This document shows, piece by piece, positions 1 to 10,940 of a stretch of 64,000 nucleotides of DNA. Made by a program: the position numbers and the translations under genes. The stretch lies in NCBI GenBank assembly GCA_947176235.1, contig CAMWPM010000005.1:20312-84311 (forward strand). The letters are read 5' to 3'. Source of the DNA: an uncultured Bacteroidales bacterium (GTDB taxonomy: Bacteria; Bacteroidota; Bacteroidia; Bacteroidales; Muribaculaceae). A model generated the notes under the pieces. It did not search any database and was not told the origin of the DNA. It worked only from the letters and a program-made list of their open reading frames with translations. Each line of letters begins with the position of its first letter. Positions within the stretch are counted from its first letter, which is position 1.

Positions 1-71
1 ATAGGCTGTCTCGGGAGCGACACGTAGTTGAAGGTTGCTTACAGGCATGGAATTACGCTATTGGTTAATGG

Positions 72-1457
72 TTATTTCCCGGCGGCATGGAGCTTGCGGG
101 TGTGGCGCTTCACCATCACCACGGCTGTCACGGCTGCAAGCACGAACGCCAGGAAGTCGCTGCCCGCCATGCTTGCCCACACGCCGTCAATGCCGTAGAT
201 GTGGGGCAGGATAGCAAGAAGCGGCAGGAGGAATATGAGCTGACGCGTGAGCGACAGGAATATCGAAAGGGCAGGTTTGCCGATCGACTGGAAGAAGTTT
301 TGGATGATGATCTGTATGCCTACAACGGGGAAGCAGACGTAGTAGACGCGGAATCCGTGGCGGGCGATGTCGGTGAGCGTGGGATCAGTGGTGAAGAGCC
401 CGCTCAGACGGTCGGGCAGCAGTTCGGCGATCGCCCAGCCAACCGTCGTGATGGCAAAGCCGAGATAGATGCCGATTCGCAGCGTCTTTTTCACGCGGTC
501 CCAGTTGCCGGCGCCGAAGTTGAAGCCAAGGATCGGCTGCATACCCTGAGTCACACCGAACACGATCATCACGAAGAACATCGTGATACGGTTGATGATT
601 CCGTAGGCTCCCACTGCAAGATTTCCCATCTCCGCTCCACCGCAGTCGAGCAGCGACTTGTTGAGGAACACCACGACCACGCATGCCGTGACATTCATAA
701 GGAACGGTGACAGACCGATGCCGTACATCCTTTTGATCAGCGACCACTGTAGCCAGCGGGCGTGGATATTGAGATGCACGTAGCTTTTACGTGAAAGGAA
801 GTGACAAAGCACCCAGATGAACGCCACAAACTGGGCGCAGATCGTGGCAAAAGCCGCTCCCGCGATACCCCAGTCGAACACGAAAATGTAGATGGGTGCA
901 AGGATAATGTTTATACCCACAGATATAAATGCCGAGATCATCGCCTTGGCAGGATAGCCGGTGGCGCGCATCAGGTTGTTAAGTCCTAAGAACACATAGG
1001 AGATCGGGGTGCCGTAGAGTATAACGGTCATAAATTCCCTCGCGTACTCGATCGTCTCAGGCGTGGCGCCGAAGAAATAGAGGATCGGATCAAGGAAAAT
1101 AAGCGTCAGTCCGCCGAACACGGCCGCATGGATCAGGCAAAGCGTAAGCACGTTGTTCACGACGTCGGTGGCGCGTTTCAGGTTGTTTTGCCCCATGAAG
1201 ATCGACGAGATCGTGGCGCCGCCCACTCCGACAAGCGTACAGAATGCTATCACGAGATTCATCAGAGGGAAAGTGATGGCGAGTCCGGAGATTGCCAGCG
1301 GCCCGACACCGCGCCCGATGAAAATCGAGTCAATGATATTGTAGAGCGACGTCGCCACCATCGCTATGATAGCAGGCACTGAATATTGCACCAGCAGACG
1401 CCCGATCGGGAGCGTCCCCAGCGTCGTGGGGTTGCTTGATTTTGACTTGCTGTTCAT
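72..1457 (-). CDS. MATE family efflux transporter
   Basis: 461-aa multi-TM ORF with MATE-like N-terminus (PIGRLLVQYSVPAIIAMVATSLYNIIDSIFIGRGVG). Confidence 0.93.
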   Translation of the reverse strand: MNSKSKSSNPTTLGTLPIGRLLVQYSVPAIIAMVATSLYNIIDSIFIGRGVGPLAISGLAITFPLMNLVIAFCTLVGVGGATISSIFMGQNNLKRATDVVNNVLTLCLIHAAVFGGLTLIFLDPILYFFGATPETIEYAREFMTVILYGTPISYVFLGLNNLMRATGYPAKAMISAFISVGINIILAPIYIFVFDWGIAGAAFATICAQFVAFIWVLCHFLSRKSYVHLNIHARWLQWSLIKRMYGIGLSPFLMNVTACVVVVFLNKSLLDCGGAEMGNLAVGAYGIINRITMFFVMIVFGVTQGMQPILGFNFGAGNWDRVKKTLRIGIYLGFAITTVGWAIAELLPDRLSGLFTTDPTLTDIARHGFRVYYVCFPVVGIQIIIQNFFQSIGKPALSIFLSLTRQLIFLLPLLAILPHIYGIDGVWASMAGSDFLAFVLAAVTAVVMVKRHTRKLHAAGK

Positions 1458-1503
1458 TTATTGACCTTAGTGGAGGAATTGACGTGGGGAATTTTTGGGA
1501 TTA

Positions 1504-2694
1504 TCAGCGGGGAAGCACGTTGACGCGCAACTTTTCGTAGGCGCGTTCGGCTTTGGCGCGTGCTTCATCCACGGTGTCGGCTGTGGCGAGAATCACGCCC
1601 ATGCGGCGGTGACCCTTGATTTCGGGCTTGCCGAAGATGCGCATCTGCACGCCCTCTTCCTCAAGCACCTTTTCCAGATTGTCCATCTCGATTTTGTCAG
1701 TGTCACCCTCAACCACGATGGCACGCGAAGCCGACGGACCGTAGAAGCGGATGCCGGGTACCGGCAGACCGAGCAGGGCTCGTGCGTGCAGTCCGAATTC
1801 GCTCATGTCCTGCGAGATCATCGTCACCATGCCTGTGTCGTGGGGGCGGGGTGACACTTCGCTGAATATCACGTCATCCCCCTTGATGAAAAGCTCCACA
1901 CCGAAGATTCCGTATCCTCCGAGGGCATCTGTCACGGCTTTGGCTATCTCACGTGCGCGTCGAAGAGCCTTTTCGCTCATCGGTTGGGGCTGCCAGGAGT
2001 AGCGGTAGTCGCCGTTTACCTGAACGTGACCTACAGGTTCGCAATACGTGGTGCCAGATACGGAACGGACGGTGAGGAGTGTGATTTCATAGTCGAAATC
2101 CACAAATCCTTCCACGATCACTCTGCCGGCCCCCGCACGTCCGCCTTCCTGAGCTTCGCGCCATGCATCTTCGATCCGGGAGGCATCGCGCAGCGTGCTC
2201 TGTCCGTGTCCCGACGAACTCATGATCGGTTTTACCACGCAGGGTAGTCCGATTTCTTTCACGGCTTCCAGAAATTCGTCGTGGGTGGAAGCGAAGCGGT
2301 AGCGCGACGTAGGCAGTCCGAGCTGCTCGGCAGCCAGACGGCGTATGCCCTCGCGGTTCATCGTCAGCAGGGCGGCATTGGCTGTCGGAGTCACATTGTA
2401 GCCCTCCTTCTCGAGTTCGACGAGGGTAGGAGTGGCGATGGCTTCCACTTCGGGAATGATATGATCAGGCTTCTCAAGTTCGATTACTTCGCGGAGCTTG
2501 TTGCCGTCGAGCATGTTGAACACGTGGCAGCGGTGAGCCACCTGCATTGCCGGTGCGTCGGCGTACTTGTCGCATGCCACCACTTCCACGCCCATGCGCT
2601 GGAGTTCGATTGCCACTTCTTTACCAAGCTCGCCGCTGCCGAGCAGAAGGGCTTTGCGCCCTACGGGAGTCTTCACTGAACCTATTTTAGCCAT
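1504..2694 (-). CDS. purT: Phosphoribosylglycinamide formyltransferase 2 (ATP-grasp)
   Basis: ATP-grasp ORF with PurT hallmarks ([41 protein letters not shown]). Confidence 0.96.
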   Translation of the reverse strand: MAKIGSVKTPVGRKALLLGSGELGKEVAIELQRMGVEVVACDKYADAPAMQVAHRCHVFNMLDGNKLREVIELEKPDHIIPEVEAIATPTLVELEKEGYNVTPTANAALLTMNREGIRRLAAEQLGLPTSRYRFASTHDEFLEAVKEIGLPCVVKPIMSSSGHGQSTLRDASRIEDAWREAQEGGRAGAGRVIVEGFVDFDYEITLLTVRSVSGTTYCEPVGHVQVNGDYRYSWQPQPMSEKALRRAREIAKAVTDALGGYGIFGVELFIKGDDVIFSEVSPRPHDTGMVTMISQDMSEFGLHARALLGLPVPGIRFYGPSASRAIVVEGDTDKIEMDNLEKVLEEEGVQMRIFGKPEIKGHRRMGVILATADTVDEARAKAERAYEKLRVNVLPR

Positions 2695-2763
2695 AATTGT
2701 CTGTAATTAGATGATTTATGTGATGATTTCTTGTTGAATTTCTCGATAAAAGCATTGTGGAGG

Positions 2764-3510
2764 TCAGATCACCTCCATGTCGGCGTTGAGGCGCTGGCGC
2801 ACTACCTCGTACATCATGATGCCTGCCGCTACCGACACGTTGAGCGAACTGATGTGACCGAACAGCGGAATCGACACGAACGTGTCGCAGAGGCGGAGCA
2901 CCTCCGCCGAGATCCCGACATCCTCCGCACCCATCACCAGAGCCACCGGTGTGGTGTAATCCGCCTGCGTGTAATTGATGTCAGCTTTCTCGCTTGCTGC
3001 CACTATCTTATAGCCGTTATCTTTCAATGTCCTGACAGCTCCCGTCAGGTTGTATTCGCGGCAGACGGGGATATGGTGGAGTGCACCTGCCGATGTCTTT
3101 ACGGCGTCGGCGTTGACGCTCGCGCTCCCGCGTTCCGGGATTACTATGGCATTTACCCCCGCGCACTCGCATGTGCGGGCTATTGCGCCGAAATTTCTCA
3201 CGTCGGTTATACCGTCAAGCACCACCACGAAGGGCATCACGCCTTCTTCGTAGAGTGCCGGAATCACCTCGTCGAGCTTGTGATAGGTCACGGCGGAGAG
3301 GAATGCCACAACTCCCTGATGGTTCTTGCGCGTGATGCGGTTGATGCGCTCTATGGGCACTCGCTGGGTCACGATGTGGCGCTTGTGGATGAGTTCGAAG
3401 AGTTCCTTGGCGAGATCGCCCTGCAGGTCCTTCTTGATGTAGATTTTGTCGATGTCTTTGCCTGCCTCGATGGCTTCGATTACGGCGCGAATACCAAAAA
3501 TATAGTCCAT
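2764..3510 (-). CDS. rlmB: 23S rRNA (guanosine-2'-O)-methyltransferase RlmB / TrmH family
   Basis: SpoU/TrmH motifs (LDGITDVRNFGAIARTCECAGVNAIVIPERGSA; LVMGAEDVGIS; IPLFGHISSLNVSVAAGIMMYE). Confidence 0.93.
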   Translation of the reverse strand: MDYIFGIRAVIEAIEAGKDIDKIYIKKDLQGDLAKELFELIHKRHIVTQRVPIERINRITRKNHQGVVAFLSAVTYHKLDEVIPALYEEGVMPFVVVLDGITDVRNFGAIARTCECAGVNAIVIPERGSASVNADAVKTSAGALHHIPVCREYNLTGAVRTLKDNGYKIVAASEKADINYTQADYTTPVALVMGAEDVGISAEVLRLCDTFVSIPLFGHISSLNVSVAAGIMMYEVVRQRLNADMEVI

Positions 3511-3519
3511 ACGTGTTCG

Positions 3520-5190
3520 TTAATTTTTCTTTTGATTTAGTAGGGAGCGTGCATTGGCGCGGGCTGCATCGTCGATAGCGGAACCGCTGAGCATGAGGGC
3601 GAGCTCGTCCACGCGCTCTTCATCCGATAGTCGGCGCAGACGGGTGTGGGTGCTCGTCTCGTCATCTTCCTTGTACACTTTGTAGTGACTGACGCCTTTC
3701 GCTGCCACCTGGGGCAGATGGGTGATAGCCACCACCTGAATGTTGCCGGCGATGTTGCGCATCATCTCGCCCATGCGGTTGGCGACGTCGCCCGACACGC
3801 CGGTGTCCACTTCGTCAAATATGATCGAAGGGAGTTGCATTTTGTCGGCGATGATTGACTTGATGGAGAGCATCAGTCGGGATATTTCTCCGCCGGAAGC
3901 CGTGTTGCCCACGGGAAGGGGCGTCTGGTTCTTATTGAATGCGAAGCGGAATTCCACGGAGTCGATTCCGGAAGCTGACATATCAGCCTGGCTTACGTCA
4001 ATCACCGGATTAAGGTTCTTCATCCCGAGTGGCACGGCGCGCTCCTTAAGCAACGCGGCAAATTCCTGGGCTTGTGCGTGGCGGCGCCCGGAGATGGTGC
4101 GGGCGAGTTCCAGGGCTGCATGGCGGGCGCGTTTTGCCTCACGTTCGAGTTGGGCCATCGTCTCATCGGCGTTGTCGATGCCATCGAGGCGTGAGCGAAG
4201 ATTTTCCCGTATGTCGATCAGTTGCTCGATGCTTTCTGCCTGATTGCGTCGCTTAGCGTCGGATAATGCTGCGAGCCGTGAGTCGATGCGTTCCAGTTCA
4301 TCGGGATCGGCATTCAGGTCATGATCGATGGCGAGGTAGCTCTCGGCTATGTCATTTAGCTCGATTCTGACGGTTTCGAGTCGTTCTGCCAGATCTGCCG
4401 CCTCGTCCGAAAGGTCAGCCAGATCGGAGGCTGCTTCAGAAGCTGAGCGGAGAAGGGACCCTGCATTGGCTGACCCCGAATGGAGGGCTTCGGTGATCGT
4501 GTCCAGATTACTCTTTATGTCAGTAAGGTTGGCTTGTATCTCGCGGTCATGTTCGAGCTGTTCCTCCTCGCCCTCGGTGAGCTGCAGATCGTCAAGCTGG
4601 GAGAGGCGGAATCGCATGAACTCCTCGTCGGCACGGGTCTGCTCGATGTCACGCTTCGCCTTGTGATAGGCACGGGCGGCGTGACGGTAGGCGTTGTACC
4701 TCCCCTCGTATTCCTGCAGGAGTTTAGCGTTGTCGGCGAGTGAATCGATGATGCGGAGTTGGAATGATGGGTCGGCGAGGAGCATGTTCTGGTGCTGGGA
4801 ATGAAGGTCGACAAGCTGCATCGCCACCGCACGTAACTGGGTCAGGTTGACCGGGGAATCATTGATGAACGCGCGCGAACGTCCGTTAGGTGAGATTTCG
4901 CGACGCAGTATTGCAAGTCCGTCATCACTCCATTCGATGTCGGCGTCGGCACAGAATGACCTCAGCCGCGGATAGGCCTCGACGTTGAATGTGGCTTCGA
5001 TCACCGATTTCCTTTCGGGGTCGGTCACCACCCGTGTGTCGGCGCGTCCTCCGAGCAGAAGCGACAGTGCGCCCAGCATGATTGATTTGCCGGCACCCGT
5101 TTCGCCCGTGATGATGTTCAGACCCTCCGACAGATCGAGTTCCACCTCGTCGATAAGGGCGTAGTTGGATATATGGAGCGATTGTATCAT
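3520..5190 (-). CDS. recN: DNA repair protein RecN
   Basis: SMC-like ATPase: ALIDEVELDLSEGLNIITGETGAGKSI and C-terminal SGGEISRLMLSIKSI / IIFDEVDTGVSG. Confidence 0.97.
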   Translation of the reverse strand: MIQSLHISNYALIDEVELDLSEGLNIITGETGAGKSIMLGALSLLLGGRADTRVVTDPERKSVIEATFNVEAYPRLRSFCADADIEWSDDGLAILRREISPNGRSRAFINDSPVNLTQLRAVAMQLVDLHSQHQNMLLADPSFQLRIIDSLADNAKLLQEYEGRYNAYRHAARAYHKAKRDIEQTRADEEFMRFRLSQLDDLQLTEGEEEQLEHDREIQANLTDIKSNLDTITEALHSGSANAGSLLRSASEAASDLADLSDEAADLAERLETVRIELNDIAESYLAIDHDLNADPDELERIDSRLAALSDAKRRNQAESIEQLIDIRENLRSRLDGIDNADETMAQLEREAKRARHAALELARTISGRRHAQAQEFAALLKERAVPLGMKNLNPVIDVSQADMSASGIDSVEFRFAFNKNQTPLPVGNTASGGEISRLMLSIKSIIADKMQLPSIIFDEVDTGVSGDVANRMGEMMRNIAGNIQVVAITHLPQVAAKGVSHYKVYKEDDETSTHTRLRRLSDEERVDELALMLSGSAIDDAARANARSLLNQKKN

Positions 5191-6149
5191 TTCTTTGTCG
5201 TTGTCTCTTTTATTGCGTTGATGCGTTCGGCGTCAGTAGGGTAGATTTCTGATAGCTGTTTAGCCACGGCAGTACGCTCAGCCTGTTGTCCGCGCGAGTA
5301 GATGTTGAGCACTTCGTCGAGCTTCGAATCATGGAAGAGTGTCAGCGCCACCGACATCGGGGCAGCCTGATTTATCTTGTCAAGCTCCTTGAGCGCCTCG
5401 GTGATGCGTGCGCGTCCCTTGTCGGGAGCACCTGCCATCTCGTCGAGACCCTGACGGTGGTAGGTGTAGAGGAGATTGTGGACGCCTGAAGTCACTCCGT
5501 CATTGAATACAGACGAGACAGCCGCACGGTTTTTTGTATCGTCGAAGGCTCTCCAGCCTCCTTGCCCCGCTCCCTGCGCCATTGCCACTATCTGGGCTGC
5601 CTGCTCGAAGTAAGGCCTGCCCCCCTGCGGAGAGAAAGAGTCGAAGTCAAGTCCGAGAATCGTATAGACCCAGAAGTTGAGAATGGATGTCAGCTGGCTC
5701 TCGTAGTTTGTCGCCGAGAACACCAGAGGTTCCCCCGGACGCCAGGTGAAGCTCACGTTGGTGTCGCGGTGGTTGAGCAGGGTGGTGGTGTAGGTGGAAT
5801 TGAACACCGGACGCGACGACTGCACCTGAAGTTCGCCGGTGAACGTATCATCGTTCCACTCCTTCACCACCAGAAGCATCCTGCATTCGATTTTCTCCCC
5901 GGTGCCGATCTGCGCCGGAGTGAAGCGCGTGGTGTTCACGTAATCGGCTATTGCCTGTTGCAGACTCTCCATCACGTCCTTTGTCGTTCCCTCCACCTGG
6001 TCGCCGTTCACCTCCACCGTGCAGTTGAGCTCCTGGGCTTCGGCATGAGCGGGTGCGATGAGTGAAGCCGTCAGCGCCAGAAGCCATGCGGCGGCCCGAC
6101 GTACAACGCCGGGCGTGAAGGCGGGGGAGTGGATGGGGCGACGTGTCAT
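5187..6149 (-). CDS. DUF4835 family protein (PorD-like), secreted
   Basis: Signal peptide then ELNCTVEVNGDQVEGTTKDVMESLQQAIADYVNTTRFTPAQI, typical of DUF4835 beside recN/coaBC in Bacteroidetes. Confidence 0.8.
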   Translation of the reverse strand: MTRRPIHSPAFTPGVVRRAAAWLLALTASLIAPAHAEAQELNCTVEVNGDQVEGTTKDVMESLQQAIADYVNTTRFTPAQIGTGEKIECRMLLVVKEWNDDTFTGELQVQSSRPVFNSTYTTTLLNHRDTNVSFTWRPGEPLVFSATNYESQLTSILNFWVYTILGLDFDSFSPQGGRPYFEQAAQIVAMAQGAGQGGWRAFDDTKNRAAVSSVFNDGVTSGVHNLLYTYHRQGLDEMAGAPDKGRARITEALKELDKINQAAPMSVALTLFHDSKLDEVLNIYSRGQQAERTAVAKQLSEIYPTDAERINAIKETTTKK

Positions 6150-6153
6150 GGGA

Positions 6154-7374
6154 TCAGCGGCTGGCGGAATTGATGAGGGTGGTGAGCCGGGCTATGATGT
6201 CGGAGGCAACTTCGGTCTTGGGTTTAAGCCCGAAGGCATTCACGCTTCCGTCGCGGTGATAGATGGTCACTTTGTTAGTGTCGGTGCCGAATCCCGCACC
6301 GGCATCTCTCAGTGAGTTCATCACGATCATGTCGAGATTCTTTCTCTCCATCTTGCCCAGTGCGTTGGCTTCTTCGTCGTTTGTCTCAAGTGCGAACCCT
6401 GCCAGGACCTGTCCTTCGCGCTTCATTTTGCCGAGCGCGGCGGCTATGTCGGGATTTTTCACGAGGCGGATTTCGGGGATTTCATCCTTCTCGCGCTTGA
6501 TCTTCCTGTCGGCGACTGTGGCGGGGGCATAGTCAGCTACGGCAGCGCACATCACGGCGGCATCCTGGGCACCGAATTCAGCCACGCAGGCATCGTGCAT
6601 CTCCCGCGCCGACTCCACATCGATCACTCTTACTCCGGGCATTGTCGGGCGTGTGTTGACCGGTCCGAGCACCAGCGTCACTTCCGCTCCCTTTCGGGCT
6701 GCTTCGTCGGCGAGGGCTATTCCCATCTTGCCTGTCGAATAGTTGCCGATGAATCTCACCGGGTCGATGCGTTCGCGGGTGGGACCGGCGGTGATCAGAA
6801 TCTTTTTACCTGCAAGAGGTCCGCTCTTGGCAAAATAATCCTCGAGCGCAGCCATTATCTGTTCCGGCTCTGCCATCCGTCCCTTGCCGGTCAGATGACT
6901 TGCAAGCTCTCCTTCGGTCGAGTCTATGATTATGTTGCCACGACGGCGCAGAAGTTCGATATTTTCGGTGGTGGACGGGTGCGCCATCATGTCAAGGTCC
7001 ATGGCGGGAGCAAGAAGCACCTGCTCTTTGGCTGACAGATAAGTGGTGACGAGCATATTATCGGCGATGCCGTGTGCCATTTTTCCGATGGTCGAGGCAG
7101 TGGCGGGGGCAATCACCATAGCGTCAGCCCATAGTCCCAGATCGACGTGGGAGTGCCATTCGCCGGTGTTGGCGGAGAAAAACTCACTCACCACAGGTTT
7201 CCCGCTGAGTGCCGACATCGTCACGGGAGTGATGAACTGCTTTGCCGCCGGCGTCATCACCACCTGCACCTCCGCTCCCGCCTTGATCATCAGGCGGAGG
7301 AGGTAGGCGCTCTTGTAGGCGGCGATTCCGCCGGTCACTCCCAGCACGATATGTTTTCCTTCAAGAGGTCTCAT
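6154..7374 (-). CDS. coaBC: Bifunctional phosphopantothenoylcysteine decarboxylase / phosphopantothenate-cysteine ligase
   Basis: LGVTGGIAAYKSAYLLR ... APAMDLDMM ... ILITAGPTRERIDPVRFIGNYSTGKMG. Confidence 0.97.
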   Translation of the reverse strand: MRPLEGKHIVLGVTGGIAAYKSAYLLRLMIKAGAEVQVVMTPAAKQFITPVTMSALSGKPVVSEFFSANTGEWHSHVDLGLWADAMVIAPATASTIGKMAHGIADNMLVTTYLSAKEQVLLAPAMDLDMMAHPSTTENIELLRRRGNIIIDSTEGELASHLTGKGRMAEPEQIMAALEDYFAKSGPLAGKKILITAGPTRERIDPVRFIGNYSTGKMGIALADEAARKGAEVTLVLGPVNTRPTMPGVRVIDVESAREMHDACVAEFGAQDAAVMCAAVADYAPATVADRKIKREKDEIPEIRLVKNPDIAAALGKMKREGQVLAGFALETNDEEANALGKMERKNLDMIVMNSLRDAGAGFGTDTNKVTIYHRDGSVNAFGLKPKTEVASDIIARLTTLINSASR

Positions 7375-8171
7375 TGGCGGTTGGCTGTGCGGTTGGCTTT
7401 CTTTTTTGCGTTGAATCGCTCGTAGATCTTCGTGAGCTCGAGCTTGGTGTTGTAAGGGAAGTCTCCGTCCATCATCCAGCGGTAGTAGGTGGGTTCGGAA
7501 GCGAGTACCGATTCCACCGTTCTCCCTTTGTGCTTTCCGAAGTTGAACACTTCTTCGCCTTTTTCGTTACGTATTATCCGTCCCATCAGGTCGACGTTGC
7601 GGTTCTGGGAGGAGTACTCGGACAGAGCCTTGACGTCGTTGGGCAGGTCGTTGTAGCGGTCGAGCTGGGCGAGAAGCACCTCATAGGTGGCGCGTGTGTC
7701 GGCTTTCGCCGAGTGGGCGGCTGTCAGGTCGGCGTCGCAGTAGAATTTGTAGGCTGCCACAAGTGTGCGCTGCTCTTTTTTGTGGAAAATCGTCTGCACG
7801 TCGATGAGGTTGGCTGCCGAGACATCGAAGTCAATTCCTGCACGATGAAATTCCTCGGTGAGGAGCGGGAGATCAAACTTGTTGGAGTTGAAGCCGCCAA
7901 TGTCGCATCCTTCGAACGACATGCGGAGTTTTTCGGCGATGTCGCGGAAGGTGGGCTTGCCGGCCACGTCGGCGTCGGTGATATGGTGGACGGCGGTGGC
8001 TTCGGCAGGAATGGGCATTTCGGGGTTGATGAGCATCGTGCGTTCACGCGGCTCTGCTTCGCCCGGGACGATCTTGAGCATAGAGATCTCCACAATGCGG
8101 TCGCGTGTGATCGACGTTCCCGTGGTCTCGAGGTCGAAGAATATGATCGGGCGCTGGATTGTCAGGTTCAT
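7371..8171 (-). CDS. 3'-5' exonuclease, DnaQ/epsilon-like
   Basis: FFDLETTGTSITRDRIVEISMLK (ExoI) with downstream HSAKADTRATYEVL (ExoIII). Confidence 0.93.
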   Translation of the reverse strand: MNLTIQRPIIFFDLETTGTSITRDRIVEISMLKIVPGEAEPRERTMLINPEMPIPAEATAVHHITDADVAGKPTFRDIAEKLRMSFEGCDIGGFNSNKFDLPLLTEEFHRAGIDFDVSAANLIDVQTIFHKKEQRTLVAAYKFYCDADLTAAHSAKADTRATYEVLLAQLDRYNDLPNDVKALSEYSSQNRNVDLMGRIIRNEKGEEVFNFGKHKGRTVESVLASEPTYYRWMMDGDFPYNTKLELTKIYERFNAKKKANRTANRQ

Positions 8172-8199
8172 GATTTGTGTTCAGGAAAATTGGTGGGGA

Positions 8200-9333
8200 T
8201 TAGAATTCCTGCACGGTCATCGGGCTGAGCAGCATCAGCAGGTCGCTGTCGGCGTCGTTCTCGCTCGGCACGAAGAGTGCGGGGCGGGAGGGATCGCTGA
8301 GCTTGATGATGATGTCGGGGGATGAAATTGTCGATGCGATCTCGATCAGGTAGGCTGCGCTGAATCCGATCACCATTTCCGTGCCTGTGAACGAACAGTC
8401 GAGGGTTTCCATGCCGGAGGTGCAGAGGGCGTTGTCAAGCGCCTTGAGCTGAAGCTGGCTGGGAGTAAGACGGAATCTGACGAGTCCGCTACCCTCTTCC
8501 ACGAAGATGGCCACGCGGCGGAGGGCGTTGATGAATGCCACTCGGTCAAGCGTCACCTCGTAGGGGTTGGAGGTGGGGATCACGCGGGTGTAATCGGGGA
8601 ATTTCCCTTTGATGAAGCGGCTGTTGAAGGAGAAAATGTCGGTCTCGAACGTTACGCATTTGGGCTCGATTGTCACGGTGACGTCCGATTCGCTAAGTCC
8701 GAGAATGTTCTTGAGAATAGAGGCGGGCTTCACGGGAAGGATGAATGAGCCCTGTGTGCCGGGAGCCGACATGCGGTTGACGTATTTCACGAGCTTGCGG
8801 GAATCGGTGGCGACGAATGTGATGTCGTCCTGGTGGATGTCCCAGAGGATGCCCATCATCTGAGGCCACAGATCATCATTGCCTACGGCGAAGATGGTGC
8901 GGTCGATGCCTTGGATCACCTGTTTTGCCGGACATTCGAATTTCAGGAATTCTCCCTCGGCAGGCTGCTCGCGGTCAGCGGGATATTCGGCTCCGTTGTT
9001 GCCGATCACGTTGTATTTGCCGCTGAGGTAGGAGATTTCGATGGCGTAGTTGTCATCGTTAATGTCGAAGGTGATGCCCTGGTCAGGAAGCTCCTTGAGC
9101 AGCTCTACGAGGCGGCGAGCGTCGACACAGAATGAGCCGTTGCCCTCTGCTTCGGTGACAGGCACGCGCGCGGATAGGGTGTTTTCGATGTCGCTCGCTG
9201 TGATGGTGAGCATGTCGCCTTTAAGTGAGAAGAGAAACTTGTTGAGGATCGTCATCGTGTTTTTCGAGTTGATGACTTTGCTCACTGCCGATGCGCGGCT
9301 GTAGAGAAGCTTGGAAGGTACGTTGAATTTCAT
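8200..9333 (-). CDS. dnaN: DNA polymerase III subunit beta (sliding clamp)
   Basis: 377-aa beta clamp fold sequence (MKFNVPSKLLYSRASAVSKVINSKNTMTILNKFLFSL ... VMLLSPM-type C-terminus). Confidence 0.96.
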   Translation of the reverse strand: MKFNVPSKLLYSRASAVSKVINSKNTMTILNKFLFSLKGDMLTITASDIENTLSARVPVTEAEGNGSFCVDARRLVELLKELPDQGITFDINDDNYAIEISYLSGKYNVIGNNGAEYPADREQPAEGEFLKFECPAKQVIQGIDRTIFAVGNDDLWPQMMGILWDIHQDDITFVATDSRKLVKYVNRMSAPGTQGSFILPVKPASILKNILGLSESDVTVTIEPKCVTFETDIFSFNSRFIKGKFPDYTRVIPTSNPYEVTLDRVAFINALRRVAIFVEEGSGLVRFRLTPSQLQLKALDNALCTSGMETLDCSFTGTEMVIGFSAAYLIEIASTISSPDIIIKLSDPSRPALFVPSENDADSDLLMLLSPMTVQEF

Positions 9334-9426
9334 GCTGTGAATATTTTTTTTTCTTGTTTTTTTCGCTTTTATGTTGCCAGCACCGGCGATGTCACTGCAT
9401 CCGTCGCCCGCGCGTTATATAGTGTG

Positions 9427-9457
9427 CAAAGATAATACATTTTCGATGCTTTTGCAA
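9427..9457 (-). promoter_or_regulatory. Bacteroidetes-type promoter for dnaN
   Basis: Minus-strand TTG-N20-TATCTTTG (plus-strand CAAAGATA at 9427-9434, CAA at 9455-9457), matches the -33 TTTG / -7 TAnnTTTG consensus. Confidence 0.6.
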
Positions 9458-9727
9458 GTCATTTCTACCGGGCTTTCGGTAGTGGCTTGATAGTGTCGGG
9501 GTTATCACGTCAACTTTCTCCCGGCTGGCTCGTGCAGCTGCCTTCCCGTCCGGCGAACGGTATGTTTTTAAACATACGGTTTCCTCCCAACCAATCCCCT
9601 CCGGATGGCGTTATAGGTAAAATTCAGAATATCCGGGAATGTCATTGCGCAAGGCTCCCCAGCTATCCTCCATTTCATCGTGACCTGTTCTAATTACCGT
9701 TCATTTTTTATCAAGCGTTCTATCATC

Positions 9728-10870
9728 ATGAAATCGCGCATTCTCACAATGCTCTTATCCGGACTCTGCACTCTGGCTTCTGTTGCTCAGGACGAGCCCA
9801 AACTTTCCCTCGCTCCCACTGGCCGTGTCCTTATGGACGGCGCTCTCTATGGCAGTAATGACAGTCGGTTTACCGACGGTGTGGCTATCCCCGATGTCCG
9901 CCTTGGACTTAAGGCTGGATATGGTATGTGGAAAGCCAAGATCGACATCGGTTTTGCCTATGGCAAGATCGGGCTTAAGGATATTTATCTGCAGGCGGAT
10001 CTCAATCCGTCGACGTTCATCCGCGTCGGAAATTTCATTCATCAGTTCGGACTCCAGAGTGCCACAAGTTCCTCGATGAAGGAAGGTATGGAGGAACCCA
10101 CAAGCAATGAAGTGTTCAACTATTCCCGCCAGATCGGTGCCATGGCTGAGTTATCAAGAGAGAAATATCTCGGGACATTCAGCGTTCACGCCGAAGGTCA
10201 GGATGCGCTGCTCAATCGATCCAATGTCGTTGGTAAGGAACGTTTCGGCTTCATGACCCGTCAGGTGTGGCGACCTTCCACCGATCCTTCGACGGTCATT
10301 GCACAAGTTGGCATATCAGCGGCTTACGATAAGCCGGACAAGACTAATGTCTACACTCTCAACGGTAATTTCCCCACACGTGTCGCCCAGGTTTCGGCTA
10401 TCGGAGCGTCAGTGTCCGATGTCAGATGCATGTGGCGTTTCACCCCTGAATTGCTCCTTGCCCGAGGTCCCGTAGCGCTCGAATCTCAGTATTTCTACTA
10501 CCACGCCGTGCGTCGTGGGTCACAGCCCGGTTATACCGGCTCGGGGGCTTATGCTCTGGTGCGTGGACTCGTGATGGGCGGCTCCTACGCTTATTCCCCA
10601 CTCGACGGTGGTCTGGCAACTCCCCGCCCCAAATCACTTGAAATCGTAGGCAGCTACAATTACACTAACCTCACCGATGCAGGTGCGGCTATCTTCGGCG
10701 GACGCCTCAACGACGTGGCGGTCTGCGTCAATTATTACATCAACAAGTACATGATGTGCCGCCTCCGTTACTCCTACACCTATGCCTGGAACCGCATGGA
10801 TGAGGAGGGGAAGATGGTCGATCCGATTCATCTCAACACTGTCGAGGCGCGCATTCAGATCCTGTTCTGA
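9728..10870 (+). CDS. Outer-membrane porin-like protein
   Basis: ATG at 9728 (MKSRILTMLLSGLCTLASVAQ signal peptide), Phe-terminated beta-barrel-like sequence (EARIQILF*). Confidence 0.75.
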   Translation: MKSRILTMLLSGLCTLASVAQDEPKLSLAPTGRVLMDGALYGSNDSRFTDGVAIPDVRLGLKAGYGMWKAKIDIGFAYGKIGLKDIYLQADLNPSTFIRVGNFIHQFGLQSATSSSMKEGMEEPTSNEVFNYSRQIGAMAELSREKYLGTFSVHAEGQDALLNRSNVVGKERFGFMTRQVWRPSTDPSTVIAQVGISAAYDKPDKTNVYTLNGNFPTRVAQVSAIGASVSDVRCMWRFTPELLLARGPVALESQYFYYHAVRRGSQPGYTGSGAYALVRGLVMGGSYAYSPLDGGLATPRPKSLEIVGSYNYTNLTDAGAAIFGGRLNDVAVCVNYYINKYMMCRLRYSYTYAWNRMDEEGKMVDPIHLNTVEARIQILF

Positions 10871-10940
10871 TTTTGTAAAAAATTCTCGTATTGATTATAA
10901 GCTGATTAACTGATAAATTCACCGAAAAAACACTGATACT

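Noticed and set aside
87-710. 207-aa plus-strand ORF opposite the MATE gene, and similar ORFs such as 385..747 and 1128..1382
   Set aside because: Antisense shadow ORFs on a clear conserved CDS; low-complexity H/R/E/D-rich translation typical of reverse-strand reading of moderately high-GC genes.
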